37,018 bases of DNA from Saccharothrix sp. NRRL B-16348 (GTDB lineage: Bacteria > Actinomycetota > Actinomycetes > Mycobacteriales > Pseudonocardiaceae): NCBI RefSeq assembly GCF_001280085.1, contig NZ_LGED01000253.1:1-37018 (forward strand). The letters are read 5' to 3'. Made by a program: the position numbers and the translations under genes. A model generated the notes under the pieces. It was not told the DNA's origin. It worked only from the letters and a program-made list of their open reading frames with translations, and searched no databases. The stretch's first letter is position 1; each line of letters opens with the position of its first letter. Below are positions 16,496 through 24,820 of the stretch, in pieces.

Positions 16496-18373
16496 TCAGG
16501 CGACGCCGAAGGAGTACGTGGCGTCGTAGGTGCTGACGGTCCCGTCGGGCCGGACCGCGTAGACGCTCAGGCTGTACCAGCCGGGAGCCGGCGGCGCCCA
16601 GGTGATCGTCGCGGTGCCGTCGGGACCGGCGGCGACCTCCGTGTGCGGCTCAGTCCAGTCGAAGGAGTACCGGTACGCGGCGACTTCCGACCAGGTGGGC
16701 GGCGGCGTGAAGGTGAAGGTGCCCGCCACGCCCGCCCCGCCGTGCGGTTCGCCGTCCGAGGGGTAGACCTCCGAGGTGACGCCCGGCCACTTCGGGAAGT
16801 CCAGCGACCAGGACCCCTCGTCGGACGTCCAGCCGTTGTCGCTGCGGCTGCGCACGGTCACCCGGTGGCCGTTCTCCCGGTCGGCGCGGAACGTGACGGT
16901 CGCCGTGCCGTCCGGGCCGGCCTGGACGACGCGCTGCTCCTGCCCGTCGAGCTGGTAGGTGAAGTCGACCGTGCGGGCGGCGACGTCCGCGTGCGGCGTG
17001 AACTTCAGCGTCACGTCCTGGTCGAAGCGGGGCGGCCCGCCGACGACGGACACCGCGGGAGAGCTGCCGGGCACGTAGATCCGGAAGGAGACCGGCTCCG
17101 ACCTGCGACCCGCGGCGTCGACGGTCCGCACGGCCAGCCTGATCGGTCCCGAGCCGGGCGGGGTGAGGTTCGCGGTGGCCGTGCCGCCGGGCCGGTCGGC
17201 CCGCACGGTGTTCCGGCCGGTGAACGGGTCGGCGCAGATCAGCCGGTTCAGCTCGCCGTACGTGCAGCCGGGCACGGAGAACTGGCCCCAGGTCCACTCG
17301 AAGCCGGCGACGTCCGGGTCGCCCCCGCCGTCGAACGTGAACACGCCCGGCTCCCCCACCGGCGCCCACCCGGACTCGTCGAGCGGGTAGTTGGCCGAGG
17401 TCACCGCGGGCGCGGGCGGGTTGACGGCGTCGGCGGTGAAGTGGCACGGCCCGGACCACGCCGAGGTGTCGACGCCGTCCGCGACGCGGGCCTGCCACGA
17501 GTAGGCGCGCCCGTCGGCGAACAGGGCCGCCGGGTACTGCACCCGTGCCACCCGGTCGGTGTCGGCGTACTGCACGCGCTGCTCGGTCCGCGCCGCCGGG
17601 TCGTCCTGCGGCCACAGCGCGAAGTCGACGGTGAGCCCGCTGCCCTCCTGGTCGCCGGGGTCGGGGTCGGCGGGCAGGGCTTCGAGGGCGACGAAGTGCT
17701 GGTTCACCCTCGGGTACGGCGCGGTGGTGGCGCACGCCAGGCCACCGTTGTAGCGGTGCTGGTCCACAATGGACGGAGCCCGGTTGTGCCGCAGGGTCAG
17801 CGCCGCCCGGTAGTAGCCGTCGAGCGTGCGGCCGTAGGTCACGTCGCGCTCGAACTGCCGGGGCACCTTGACCTCCAGCGTGATCCTGGACTTGCCCCGG
17901 CTCAACGCGTCCCGCACGACCGTCACCACGTCGAACGAGAGGTGGCCGACGCACAGGCTGGTGTTGGTGTAGTCGGCCACCCACCGCTTGCGCTCCGGGG
18001 CGTTCGCCCACGTCGGGTCCGCGGTGACGGTCTTCGTCTCCCACACCTCGATCGAGCGCTTGGCGCAGTCGGCCACCGCGGTCTCCCGCAGGTGCAGGGT
18101 CGCGGCGCTGATGCCGGCGTCGGCGAACCCGGTGACGTCGAACGTCAGGTAGACGCGTGACACGTGCAGCCGGTCGTCCTGCTTCGACGCGCCCAGCGGC
18201 GCGTCCTGGCCGGTCCAGGCGAACGCGGTGTGCGGTGCGGCGGAGTCCGTGTGGGAAGCCAGCACGGGGCGGAGCTCGCTGTAGTGCGGTGCGGCGGTCG
18301 CGGTGCCCGGCAGCGCCGTGATCGCGACGGCGACGGCCCCGCAGAGCGCGAGCAGGGATCTTCGTGTCGACAT
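16496..18373 (-). CDS. secreted DNRLRE-like beta-sandwich protein
   Basis: This 625-residue exported protein begins MSTRRSLLALCGAVAVAITA, with signal cleavage near ATA-APHY (about 28). The N-terminal part (about 30-200) resembles the DNRLRE / CBM96-like beta-sandwich of actinomycete surface proteins: repeated short strands, VYLTFDVTGF and AATLHLRE. Four or five fibronectin- or Ig-like repeats follow, ending in AAYRYSFDW and GWYSLSVYAVRPDG. ATG 18373 has a GGGGGG Shine-Dalgarno. No catalytic motif is seen; a structural, adhesive or substrate-binding role is the most that can be said. It is monocistronic, between a terminator and a divergent gene. Confidence 0.8.
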   Translation of the reverse strand: MSTRRSLLALCGAVAVAITALPGTATAAPHYSELRPVLASHTDSAAPHTAFAWTGQDAPLGASKQDDRLHVSRVYLTFDVTGFADAGISAATLHLRETAVADCAKRSIEVWETKTVTADPTWANAPERKRWVADYTNTSLCVGHLSFDVVTVVRDALSRGKSRITLEVKVPRQFERDVTYGRTLDGYYRAALTLRHNRAPSIVDQHRYNGGLACATTAPYPRVNQHFVALEALPADPDPGDQEGSGLTVDFALWPQDDPAARTEQRVQYADTDRVARVQYPAALFADGRAYSWQARVADGVDTSAWSGPCHFTADAVNPPAPAVTSANYPLDESGWAPVGEPGVFTFDGGGDPDVAGFEWTWGQFSVPGCTYGELNRLICADPFTGRNTVRADRPGGTATANLTPPGSGPIRLAVRTVDAAGRRSEPVSFRIYVPGSSPAVSVVGGPPRFDQDVTLKFTPHADVAARTVDFTYQLDGQEQRVVQAGPDGTATVTFRADRENGHRVTVRSRSDNGWTSDEGSWSLDFPKWPGVTSEVYPSDGEPHGGAGVAGTFTFTPPPTWSEVAAYRYSFDWTEPHTEVAAGPDGTATITWAPPAPGWYSLSVYAVRPDGTVSTYDATYSFGVA

Positions 18374-18585
18374 GGTTCCCCCCTTGTCGTGGTGCGGCCG
18401 GCCTCGCTCGGGCCGACCGCAGGTCATCCTGGCGCATGCCGCCGCTCCGGCCACGCCGATTTCGCCGATCCGACCGACGAAGCGGGCGAGACCGACCCGC
18501 GCCGTGATCATGGTGGTGGGCAAAGCGGTTGGCAGCCGGTCGCCGAGCGCGGATGATCGGTGTGTGTCCAGGGGTGGGGGGATGC

Positions 18586-19632
18586 ATGGTCGTGTTCGCG
18601 TGCGCGCGGTGTGACGCCGTGCTGACCGTTCCCGTGTCGCAGGTCGCGCTGCCCGACCACGCCCACCAGCTGTACGGCCATGAGCTGCTGCCCGTGCTCA
18701 TGGAACCCGGGACGTACGCCGTGGACCCGGAGCCGTTCGGCCCACCGTGGCGGCAGTGGGACGAGATCGGGCCGGACGAAGCCGAAGCCCGTGGTGTGTT
18801 CGCGCCCGTGTACGCCGTGTCCTTCGGCGAGCCGGGGGCGATCGTCGTCGCGCCGGGCGACGTCCGCGGCACCGTCCTGATCCCCGAGCGGTGCGAAGGC
18901 TACTGCCTCGGGCTGGACGGGAGGGACGGCCCGAACCTGGCGTGCGCGCGGTGCGGGCTGGAGGTGGCGACCCGCGTCGACGACTGCTCGTTGTGGCAGG
19001 CGGTGTGGCTCGCCCCGCGGGCCGTGCGCCGCCTGCCCGGCGCCGGGCCCGCTCGCCCGGTGGTCGGCTGGGAGGCGCTGGTGGACGAGTGGGTGGACAC
19101 CCCGGCGCTCTGGCCGGCCGAGGCGTGGGGCCCGTGGTGGGAGGCGGCGATCGGAGTGGCCCTGGCCCACCTGCTGGCGGCGTCGGCGGGCGCGCCGCTG
19201 GCGCTTCCCGACGGGCCGGTCGCGGTCGCGTTCGAACGCGCGCTCGAGGCGCTGCTCCCGCCGGGGCCGCCGGTGAAGCAGGTGGCGTTGGCGGGACCGG
19301 GCCTGCCCGCCGTCGATCCCGACATCGCCGTGGTTCCCCGACATCCGGGGACGGGGCGGGTGTGGCAGCAGCCCGGCGGTGCGGACATCGTGCCGCTGGC
19401 CGCCGACGTGTGGCTGCACCTGGCGTTCCACCAGGAACCGCCACCCTTCCCCGTGACCGGCGGGATGCCCGCCGGTGTGCTCCGCGACGACCCGCTGCCA
19501 CCGCCACCGCCGCTGCGGCGGCACTTCCGGCCCGACCGGGCGGTGTTCCTCCGCACGCTGACGCGGCTGCCCGCCGTCCGCCAGTCGTGGCTGCGCAGGA
19601 TCTACGACGCGGCGCAGGAACGCCGGTTCTAG
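18586..19632 (+). CDS. cysteine-pair protein of unknown function
   Basis: This 348-residue protein is of no family I recognise. It opens with a CARC pair (Cys6, Cys9) in a short hydrophobic strand; a second CARC pair (Cys120, Cys123) and Cys103, Cys107 and Cys134 follow, consistent with one or two zinc-ribbon or rubredoxin-like knuckles. The C-terminal third is rich in Pro and Arg, with a PPPPPPL run. No signal peptide or membrane segment is seen. ATG 18586 is chosen for the GGGGTGGGGG stretch just upstream; in-frame starts as far as 18529 lack such a site. The broken HEAT-like gene begins 58 nt downstream and may share the transcript. Confidence 0.7.
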   Translation: MVVFACARCDAVLTVPVSQVALPDHAHQLYGHELLPVLMEPGTYAVDPEPFGPPWRQWDEIGPDEAEARGVFAPVYAVSFGEPGAIVVAPGDVRGTVLIPERCEGYCLGLDGRDGPNLACARCGLEVATRVDDCSLWQAVWLAPRAVRRLPGAGPARPVVGWEALVDEWVDTPALWPAEAWGPWWEAAIGVALAHLLAASAGAPLALPDGPVAVAFERALEALLPPGPPVKQVALAGPGLPAVDPDIAVVPRHPGTGRVWQQPGGADIVPLAADVWLHLAFHQEPPPFPVTGGMPAGVLRDDPLPPPPPLRRHFRPDRAVFLRTLTRLPAVRQSWLRRIYDAAQERRF

Positions 19633-19690
19633 CGCGTCGGCACGGTCGTGAGCCCGAATCCGCTCGCCTCACGCCCGTCCGCGACCCACA

Positions 19691-20930
19691 ATGACGTCGA
19701 TGCGCCGTGCCCCTGCCGACACCCTCGCCGGAATGCTCCACCGCGGTCACGGCCGGGGAGCGGTGCTCGCGACCACCGCTCCGGACGCCGCCGACCTGGT
19801 GCGGGATTGCGTCGCCCACGACTACCGCTGGGACTGGCAGGTCGACGACCGCACGGTGTACCTGGCGCGGCTGGTGCGCGATCTCGCCCTGCCGCTGGAC
19901 CCGATCACCGCGCTGCTGCACGACAGCGAGGACGACCAGACGGCCCTCACCCTGGCGTCCCTGCTGGTGACCTTGGGCGTCGCCGGTGCGCGTGAGGCGG
20001 TCACCGCCGTCCGTGCCTACGTCCGCGACGGCCCGCACTGGCTCGACGTGCTCGAAACCGCCGCCGCCGACTGGCCCCGCGCCTGGTGGGACGACCTCGC
20101 CGACACCGCGCGGCGGCGGCTGACCCCGGACGACCGCGAGAGCCTGCTCTGGCGTGACCGGCCGTGGTCGACCTGGGCGCGGGAGCACGACTGGGCCACC
20201 CGGCCCGTGACCGACCGCCCCGCCGGACCTCACCCGCACCGCGACCGCCCCACCTCGGAGCTGCTCGCCCTGCTCCGCGACCGCGACGTGCCGCAGGGGG
20301 TGAAGACGCAGGTGCTGTTCGAGCTGGCCCGACGCGACCCGGAACCCGCCCTGCTGGACCTGGCGGAGCACCTCGTCCGGGACACCCCGGTGCGCGGACC
20401 CGTGCCCGGACTCCGCCGGGCCCTCGCACCGCTGGGACCACGGGCCGCGGACCACGCGCGCCGCTGGTCGGTGGACCCCGACCACCCCCCCCGCCTGGAT
20501 CGCGACGGACGTGCTCGCCGCGCACGGTGATCACCGGGACGTCCCGCTGATGGTGTCCGTCCTGGAACGCCCACCGGACGAGGGCTGGTGCGGCTACGAC
20601 GTGGCGGCCAACGGCTTGGCCCGACTGGCGCGTTCGACGGCGGACCACCACGCGGCACAGCGGGCCGTCTCCGCCTTGGCACGGCTGTGGTCGGACACCC
20701 CGCACTCCTACGAACGGGCCGCCTACCTCGGCGCGCTGGTGGCGCTCAGCACCACGCCACCAGACCACCTGCTGGCCGAAGGTCTGTGGGACTGCGAGGA
20801 ACACGTCCGGGCGTTCGCCGCCGCACGCGCGCCGCTCACCCGGGAAACCCGGGCACGCCTGCGCTACCTGGCCGACGACCCGATCGAAACCCCGACCGTG
20901 CGCGCCGCGGCCGCCGCCCGCCTGGCCTGA
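19691..20930 (+). pseudogene. HEAT-like repeat protein, frameshifted in a C8 tract
   Basis: Two overlapping frames encode one protein. The first runs from ATG 19691 and reads ...DHARRWSVDPDHPP; an eight-C tract at 20485-20492 then shifts it into a short Arg-rich tail ending at 20530. Dropping one C restores ...DPDHPPAWIATDVLAAHGD and continues to TGA 20928-20930. The joined product is about 412 residues of alpha-helical HEAT/armadillo-like repeats, with paired-helix units at roughly 30-130 and 190-410. It has no signal peptide or membrane segment. Such proteins are scaffolds for protein contacts; no partner is known. The insertion may be a true mutation, phase variation or a sequencing error in the homopolymer. 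Confidence 0.75.
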
Positions 20931-21020
20931 GCGCCTCGGACGTCGGGCTACGAGGTGGCCTCCCCGTGCCACGGCTCTGTTGTGGGATCTGTCGGCTGGC
21001 GGCTTCTGGAATTCACGACG

Positions 21021-22067
21021 TCAGCGGACCTGGGTCGAGCGGAGGACGCCCAGCCGGACGGCCTCGTCCAGCACCAGGTTCGCCATCGTGGCCGCGCCGT
21101 ACTCGGAGAAATGGGTGTTGTCACCCTTCTCCCGGGTCAGGAAAAGCCTTTCGGACGCGGAGGCGCCCAGTTGTTCGACCAAGGTCGCCGACAACGAGGT
21201 GAGGTCGATCAACGGGGTGCTTTGCGCGCGGGCGACGGTTTTCATCTCGTTGGGCAGGTTCACGCCGAGTTCGTTGACGTGGCGCGCGGTGCCGGTGAGG
21301 TGACCGGTCGAGCCGAACAACCGGCGGACCGGCGGCGTCACCAGCACGGGCGCGCCGCCCGCCGCGCGCACGTCGCGCACCATGCGGGTGAGGTTGTCGC
21401 GGAACGCCGAAGCGGTGGTCCGCTTGTCGTTGTGGCCGACCTGGATCACGACCGTGTCACCCGCGCGCGTCTGCGACCGCACGGCGGGGAACAACACCGC
21501 GTTGGACAGCACCGAACCGGAGCTCTCGCCCGAGTCGCCGTAGTTGGCCACCGACAGCCCTTCGCGCAGGCGGGCGGGCAGGGCCTGCCCCCAGCCGGCG
21601 TAGGGGGCGACGGGCTGGTCGCACACGGTCGAGTCACCGACCAGGAACAACGCCGCCGGCCTGACCTGCTTGAGCGTGATCGCCTCGACCGCCGGGGAAC
21701 GGCCGTCGAACACCAGCGTCAGCCCCGGCGTGCCCGTGCCGCCCTGGCCGGTGGGCTGCCCTTCGGGCTGCCGGACGTTGACCGTGATCACCCGATCGGC
21801 GAGCTGACCGGCGCCGGTGTCGACCGCGGCCAGCACCCGACGACGCGCCTCGGCCGTGACGCCGGTGTTGGCCGCACGGGACGAGCTGCCCAACCGGACC
21901 GTCACGTCGTAGTGCCCCGGCGCCACGTCGTAGCGGCAGGTGATCGGGCCGGTCCCCGTGCAACCGGCCGGTGCGGCGTTCGCCGGAGCGACACCGAGGG
22001 CGGTGAGCGCGCCCGTCGCGAGCGTCACGGCCAACGCCGAGCGCAGGACGGTCAGTCGAGTGGCCAT
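21021..22067 (-). CDS. secreted SGNH esterase, rhamnogalacturonan acetylesterase type
   Basis: This 348-residue exported protein has a signal peptide at 1-32 (cleavage near ANA-AP). A beta-sandwich follows (about 40-135), as in rhamnogalacturonan acetylesterase-like proteins, then an SGNH hydrolase domain with block I FLVGDST (Ser146), the block II Gly in NYGDSG, block III GHND (211-214) and block V DNTH (Asp316, His319). The triad is complete. It should remove acetyl groups from rhamnogalacturonan pectin, opening it for lyases such as the partial one at the window's right edge. ATG 22067 has AAGGAG upstream. A LacI-type operator at 22214-22229 suggests carbohydrate control. Confidence 0.88.
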   Translation of the reverse strand: MATRLTVLRSALAVTLATGALTALGVAPANAAPAGCTGTGPITCRYDVAPGHYDVTVRLGSSSRAANTGVTAEARRRVLAAVDTGAGQLADRVITVNVRQPEGQPTGQGGTGTPGLTLVFDGRSPAVEAITLKQVRPAALFLVGDSTVCDQPVAPYAGWGQALPARLREGLSVANYGDSGESSGSVLSNAVLFPAVRSQTRAGDTVVIQVGHNDKRTTASAFRDNLTRMVRDVRAAGGAPVLVTPPVRRLFGSTGHLTGTARHVNELGVNLPNEMKTVARAQSTPLIDLTSLSATLVEQLGASASERLFLTREKGDNTHFSEYGAATMANLVLDEAVRLGVLRSTQVR

Positions 22068-22213
22068 GCGGGTGCTCCTTGCTGCGGTTCGACCGCACGT
22101 CGAGAGGGCTTTCCCCGGCGGATGTTCGCGTCGAATTCGCGCCGCCGTCAATGGCCGCATCTCGTATGGAGAACCTGTCGAACAGAAGCCGGAGCAGCGC
22201 TGATACCGCGATC

Positions 22214-22229
22214 TGGAAAGCGCTATCCA
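22214..22229. promoter_or_regulatory. LacI-family-like operator upstream of the SGNH esterase
   Basis: TGGAAAGCGCTATCCA is a near-perfect palindrome with core AGCGCT and TGG/CCA ends, like the TGGGAGCGCTCCCA sites bound by CebR/CelR repressors in actinomycetes but 2 bp longer. It lies about 150 nt upstream of the esterase start. No LacI-family gene is in the window, so the regulator would act from elsewhere. Confidence 0.45.
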
Positions 22230-22306
22230 GCACACGGGGTCGACCGTCCGAGGAATGTTCGACGAAAGCGGCCGTTCGCCGCACCGCCACTCGACCGACG
22301 CGCCGG

Positions 22307-22948
22307 CTACTGGTGGACGCCCGTCAGGGCGAAGAACTCCTGCCGCGAACGGGCGTCCTCGCGCAGCACGCCCTGCAGGGTCGAGGTCACGGTGCGCGCA
22401 CCGGAGGCGCGCACGCCGCGCAACGACATGCACATGTGCTCGGCCTCGACCACCACACCGATGCCGCGCGGCGCGAGGTGGTGGCGCAGCCAGTCGGCGA
22501 CCTGCTTGGTCAGCCGTTCCTGCACCTGGAGGTCACGGGCGAACAGCTCGACCACGCGGGCGAGCTTGGACAGCCCGAGGATCCGTTCGCCGGGCAGGTA
22601 GCCGACGTGGGCGACACCGTGGAACGGCAGCAGGTGGTGCTCGCACAGCGACTGCACCGGTATGCCCCGCACCAGCACGAGTTCGTCGTAGCCCTCGTCG
22701 TTGGGGAACGTCGTCAGGTCGAACTCGCGCGGGGTCAGCATCTCCGCGTAGGCCTGCGCCACCCGTTCCGGCGTGTCGGCGAGGTGCTCCGAGGCCGGGT
22801 CCCGGCCCAGGGCCACCAGCAGGTCGGCCACCGCCCGTCGCGCGGCCTCCACGTCCACCCCACCCCGCCCGTGGACGACTTGCAGTCGCCGGGACGGGTG
22901 GTCGGCCGCGGCCGGAACGCGCGACGGTTGCGGCGAGGGCGTGCTCAT
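22307..22948 (-). CDS. folE: GTP cyclohydrolase I (FolE)
   Basis: This 213-residue enzyme converts GTP to 7,8-dihydroneopterin triphosphate, the first step of folate or pterin synthesis. Zinc ligands are visible as Cys102 and His105 in LCEHHLLPFHG and Cys173 in HMCMSLRG, with the same 71-residue cysteine spacing as the E. coli enzyme. The C-terminal ARSRQEFFAL is standard. A 30-residue Pro-rich N-terminal extension precedes the core. ATG 22948 overlaps the TGA of the DoxX gene by 4 nt (ATGA), so the two are co-translated. No other folate gene is adjacent, suggesting an accessory or second copy rather than the housekeeping one; that is inference. Confidence 0.95.
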   Translation of the reverse strand: MSTPSPQPSRVPAAADHPSRRLQVVHGRGGVDVEAARRAVADLLVALGRDPASEHLADTPERVAQAYAEMLTPREFDLTTFPNDEGYDELVLVRGIPVQSLCEHHLLPFHGVAHVGYLPGERILGLSKLARVVELFARDLQVQERLTKQVADWLRHHLAPRGIGVVVEAEHMCMSLRGVRASGARTVTSTLQGVLREDARSRQEFFALTGVHQ

Positions 22949-23382
22949 GCGGCCGGTCCGCGGCGGCCCGGCGCGTACCGGGCGGCCAGCCTGGCCAGCG
23001 CCACGGCGGCGACCAGCAGGCCGAAGTCGCGCAGCGCGACGTCGTAGAACCCGGGGATGGTCAGCAGGGTGACGATGATCCCGGCCAGCCAGGCCGCGAC
23101 GAGCAGCCCGCCGAACCGCGGCGCCACCGCGACCGCGACACCCGCCACGACCTCCACCACGCCCACGGCGTACATCGCCTGCTGCGCGGTGCCCGGCACG
23201 ATCCCGTCGATCCACGGGGCCAGGTAGGCGGGCCAGTCCACGAGCAGGTTGGCGAACTTGTCGAGGCCGAACAGCACGGGCGCGACCGTGAACACCGTCC
23301 GCAAGGCCAAGAACGCCTGGTAGGCGGGGTCGGATCGCAGCGTCTGGCTCGTCGGCCGGACGCCGGACACTTCGGCAGCCAT
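22945..23382 (-). CDS. DoxX-like membrane protein
   Basis: This 145-residue protein has about four membrane helices (AFLALRTVFTVAPVLFGL, AMYAVGVVEVVAGVAVAV, GLLVAAWLAGIIVTLL and DFGLLVAAVALARLA) and is DoxX/DoxD-like in length and topology. ATG 23382 is preceded by a strong AAGGAGGAG; a TTG seven codons earlier overlaps that site and is disfavoured. It is the first gene of a two-gene operon with folE. DoxX proteins are linked to thiol redox balance in other actinobacteria; the role here is unknown. Confidence 0.8.
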   Translation of the reverse strand: MAAEVSGVRPTSQTLRSDPAYQAFLALRTVFTVAPVLFGLDKFANLLVDWPAYLAPWIDGIVPGTAQQAMYAVGVVEVVAGVAVAVAPRFGGLLVAAWLAGIIVTLLTIPGFYDVALRDFGLLVAAVALARLAARYAPGRRGPAA

Positions 23383-23400
23383 GTCTCCTCCTTCTATCGA

Positions 23401-23451
23401 CAACTTCCGCTAACCTTAGAAGTCCGCCCGACGTTTCGTCAATGGAAGTTG
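23401..23451. promoter_or_regulatory. divergent promoter with inverted repeat, DoxX-folE versus regulator
   Basis: On the minus strand TTGACG (23437-23442) and TAAGGT (23413-23418) are separated by 18 nt, a good promoter for DoxX-folE. CAACTTCC (23401-23408) and GGAAGTTG (23444-23451) form an 8-bp inverted repeat flanking it, and ACTTC...GAAGT forms a tighter one around the -10. These are candidate sites for the divergent regulator that starts at 23461. Confidence 0.5.
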
Positions 23452-23460
23452 GTTTTAGAG

Positions 23461-24207
23461 ATGGCCGAAGCCGACCCGGCCTGGGCGTCGCACGTCTCCG
23501 CCGTCGCGGCGCTCGACGAGCCGACCCGACGCCGGCTGTACGACTTCGTGGTGCGCCGACCCGCGCCGGTGAGCCGCGACGAGGCCGCCGAGGCGGTGGG
23601 GGCGCCGCGCACCACGGTCGCGTTCCACCTCGACCGACTGGTCTCCGAAGGACTGCTGGAGGTCGTCCACGAGCGCCGCACCGGGCGCACCGGACCCGGC
23701 GCCGGACGACCGGCCAAGCTGTACCGGCGTTCCGCGGCGCACATCGCGGTCTCGCTGCCCGACCGGCGCTACGAACTGGTCGGCCTGCTGCTCGCCGACG
23801 CCCTCACCGAGGCCGACGCGACCGGCGAACCGCCGCGCGCCGTGCTCCACCGACGTGCGCGCGACCTCGGCCAAGACCTGGGCCGCACCTCGCGCGACAA
23901 CGACGACGACGCGGACATCGGCACCGACGCCACCGCCGACTCGGCCGACGACGGCCGGCGCGCCGCCGTGCGGGCGCTGGAGAGCTTCGGTTTCGAACCG
24001 CGCACCTCCGACGCGTCCATCGTGCTGGGCAACTGCCCCTTCCACAGCCTGGCCCGACGGCACACCGAACTCGTGTGCGGCATGAACCTGTGCCTGCTGG
24101 AAGGGCTCCTCGACGGACTCGCCACCACCGGGCTGACCGCCCACCTCGCGCCGGCGCCCGACCGGTGCTGCGTCCGCCTCGACCCCGCGGACGACACCGC
24201 GGAGTGA
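23461..24207 (+). CDS. winged-helix regulator with SufR-like cysteine cluster
   Basis: This 248-residue protein has an N-terminal winged helix (about 15-70; PVSRDEAAEAVGAPRTTVAF then HLDRLVSEGLLEV) of the ArsR/DeoR type and a basic wing at 72-90. An acidic low-complexity linker (146-164) leads to a C-terminal domain with Cys192 (NCPFH), Cys206 (LVCGMN), Cys211 and Cys236-237. Spacing of 14 and 30 residues between Cys192, Cys206 and Cys236 is close to the 13 and 28 of the Fe-S ligands in cyanobacterial SufR, suggesting an iron-sulfur or redox sensor. ATG 23461 has only a weak TTTAGAG upstream. It diverges from DoxX-folE and probably controls it. Confidence 0.8.
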   Translation: MAEADPAWASHVSAVAALDEPTRRRLYDFVVRRPAPVSRDEAAEAVGAPRTTVAFHLDRLVSEGLLEVVHERRTGRTGPGAGRPAKLYRRSAAHIAVSLPDRRYELVGLLLADALTEADATGEPPRAVLHRRARDLGQDLGRTSRDNDDDADIGTDATADSADDGRRAAVRALESFGFEPRTSDASIVLGNCPFHSLARRHTELVCGMNLCLLEGLLDGLATTGLTAHLAPAPDRCCVRLDPADDTAE

Positions 24208-24339
24208 GCTTTCGGGCGCCACAAGGGGATTTGCCGCGGTGGGGCAGCACAATCGAATTCATTCGAATGACGGCGGGTCCCGACCTGGTGGCACGGGGTG
24301 CGGGTACGCGCCGGCAGAAAGTGGCCAACCGCCACACTC

Positions 24340-24369
24340 TTGACACCCCAGCGTGTTTGCTCGCACACT
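24340..24369 (+). promoter_or_regulatory. candidate promoter of the glycosidase island
   Basis: A consensus -35 TTGACA (24340-24345) is followed after 18 nt by CACACT (24364-24369), a weak -10. Transcription would begin near 24377, so the operator at 24383-24398 lies just downstream of the start point. Confidence 0.45.
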
Positions 24370-24382
24370 ATTAGCGCCACAA

Positions 24383-24398
24383 ATGTTAGCGCAAACAT
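24383..24398. promoter_or_regulatory. LacI-family operator upstream of the GH43/GH5 genes
   Basis: ATGTTAGCGCAAACAT is a 16-bp inverted repeat (ATGTT / AACAT around A-GCGC-A), the form bound by LacI/GalR-family repressors of arabinose- and xylose-polymer genes in actinobacteria. A degenerate second copy (TATTAGCGCCACA) starts at about 24369. The site overlaps the expected transcription start and would block both glycosidases until inducer is present. Confidence 0.6.
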
Positions 24399-24530
24399 CG
24401 GTGGCCGCACTCCGCCGGAACGCCGTTGGCGCCAGTCGACGGCGTCGCACGCTGGGCAATTCCCGATGAGTCGTCGGCGTTTCGCCTTGCGGCGTGGTGC
24501 CAGTCGTCGACATTTCCGAGGAGATCAACG

Positions 24531-24623
24531 ATGAACTCTTCACCCTCCCGCCGCAGACGCCATGCCCGTGTCGCGGCGGCGGCGACGTGCCGCACCCGGC
24601 GCCCACAGGCCTCCACACCGTGA
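24531..24623 (+). pseudogene. relic ORF with a signal-peptide-like start
   Basis: This 30-codon frame (MNSSPSRRRRHARVAAAATC onward) has an excellent GAGGAG ribosome binding site. It has the twin-Arg basic start and Ala run of an exported protein but stops before any mature domain. Its 21-nt leader (24516-24536) matches the leader of the GH43 gene (24806-24826) at about 17 positions, suggesting the remnant of a duplicated glycosidase gene lost by deletion. A leader peptide remains possible. Confidence 0.45.
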
Positions 24624-24820
24624 CCACGCCGGACTCGAACGCCCGGACCGTCCACATCGGACGGTGACGGGCGTCGTCACCGCGTGAACCCGGCCGCCGG
24701 CAACGGCTCCCGTTCCCCGCACCGGCCCCACCACGGGCTGATGTGCGCGTTAACACCACACCACGTCACGGCGGCAGCCGCGCAGCGCCCGATCCCCGTC
24801 CCCCACCGAGGAGATCATCC
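24624..24820. other. gap between relic ORF and GH43 gene
   Basis: There is no gene. A second frame continues for about 16 codons (ending TVHIGR) after the relic's stop, which may be a further scrap of the lost gene. The GAGGAG ribosome binding site of the GH43 gene is at its 3' end. Confidence 0.35.

Larger units (their letters stand above)
24208..24530. other. gene-free stretch holding the promoter region of the GH43/GH5 island
   Basis: There is no credible gene in these 323 bases. They are less GC-rich than the neighbours and hold a TCGAAT-TC-ATTCGA inverted repeat at 24253-24266, a promoter and a LacI-type operator near 24340-24398, and the leader of the relic ORF at 24531. Confidence 0.55.
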
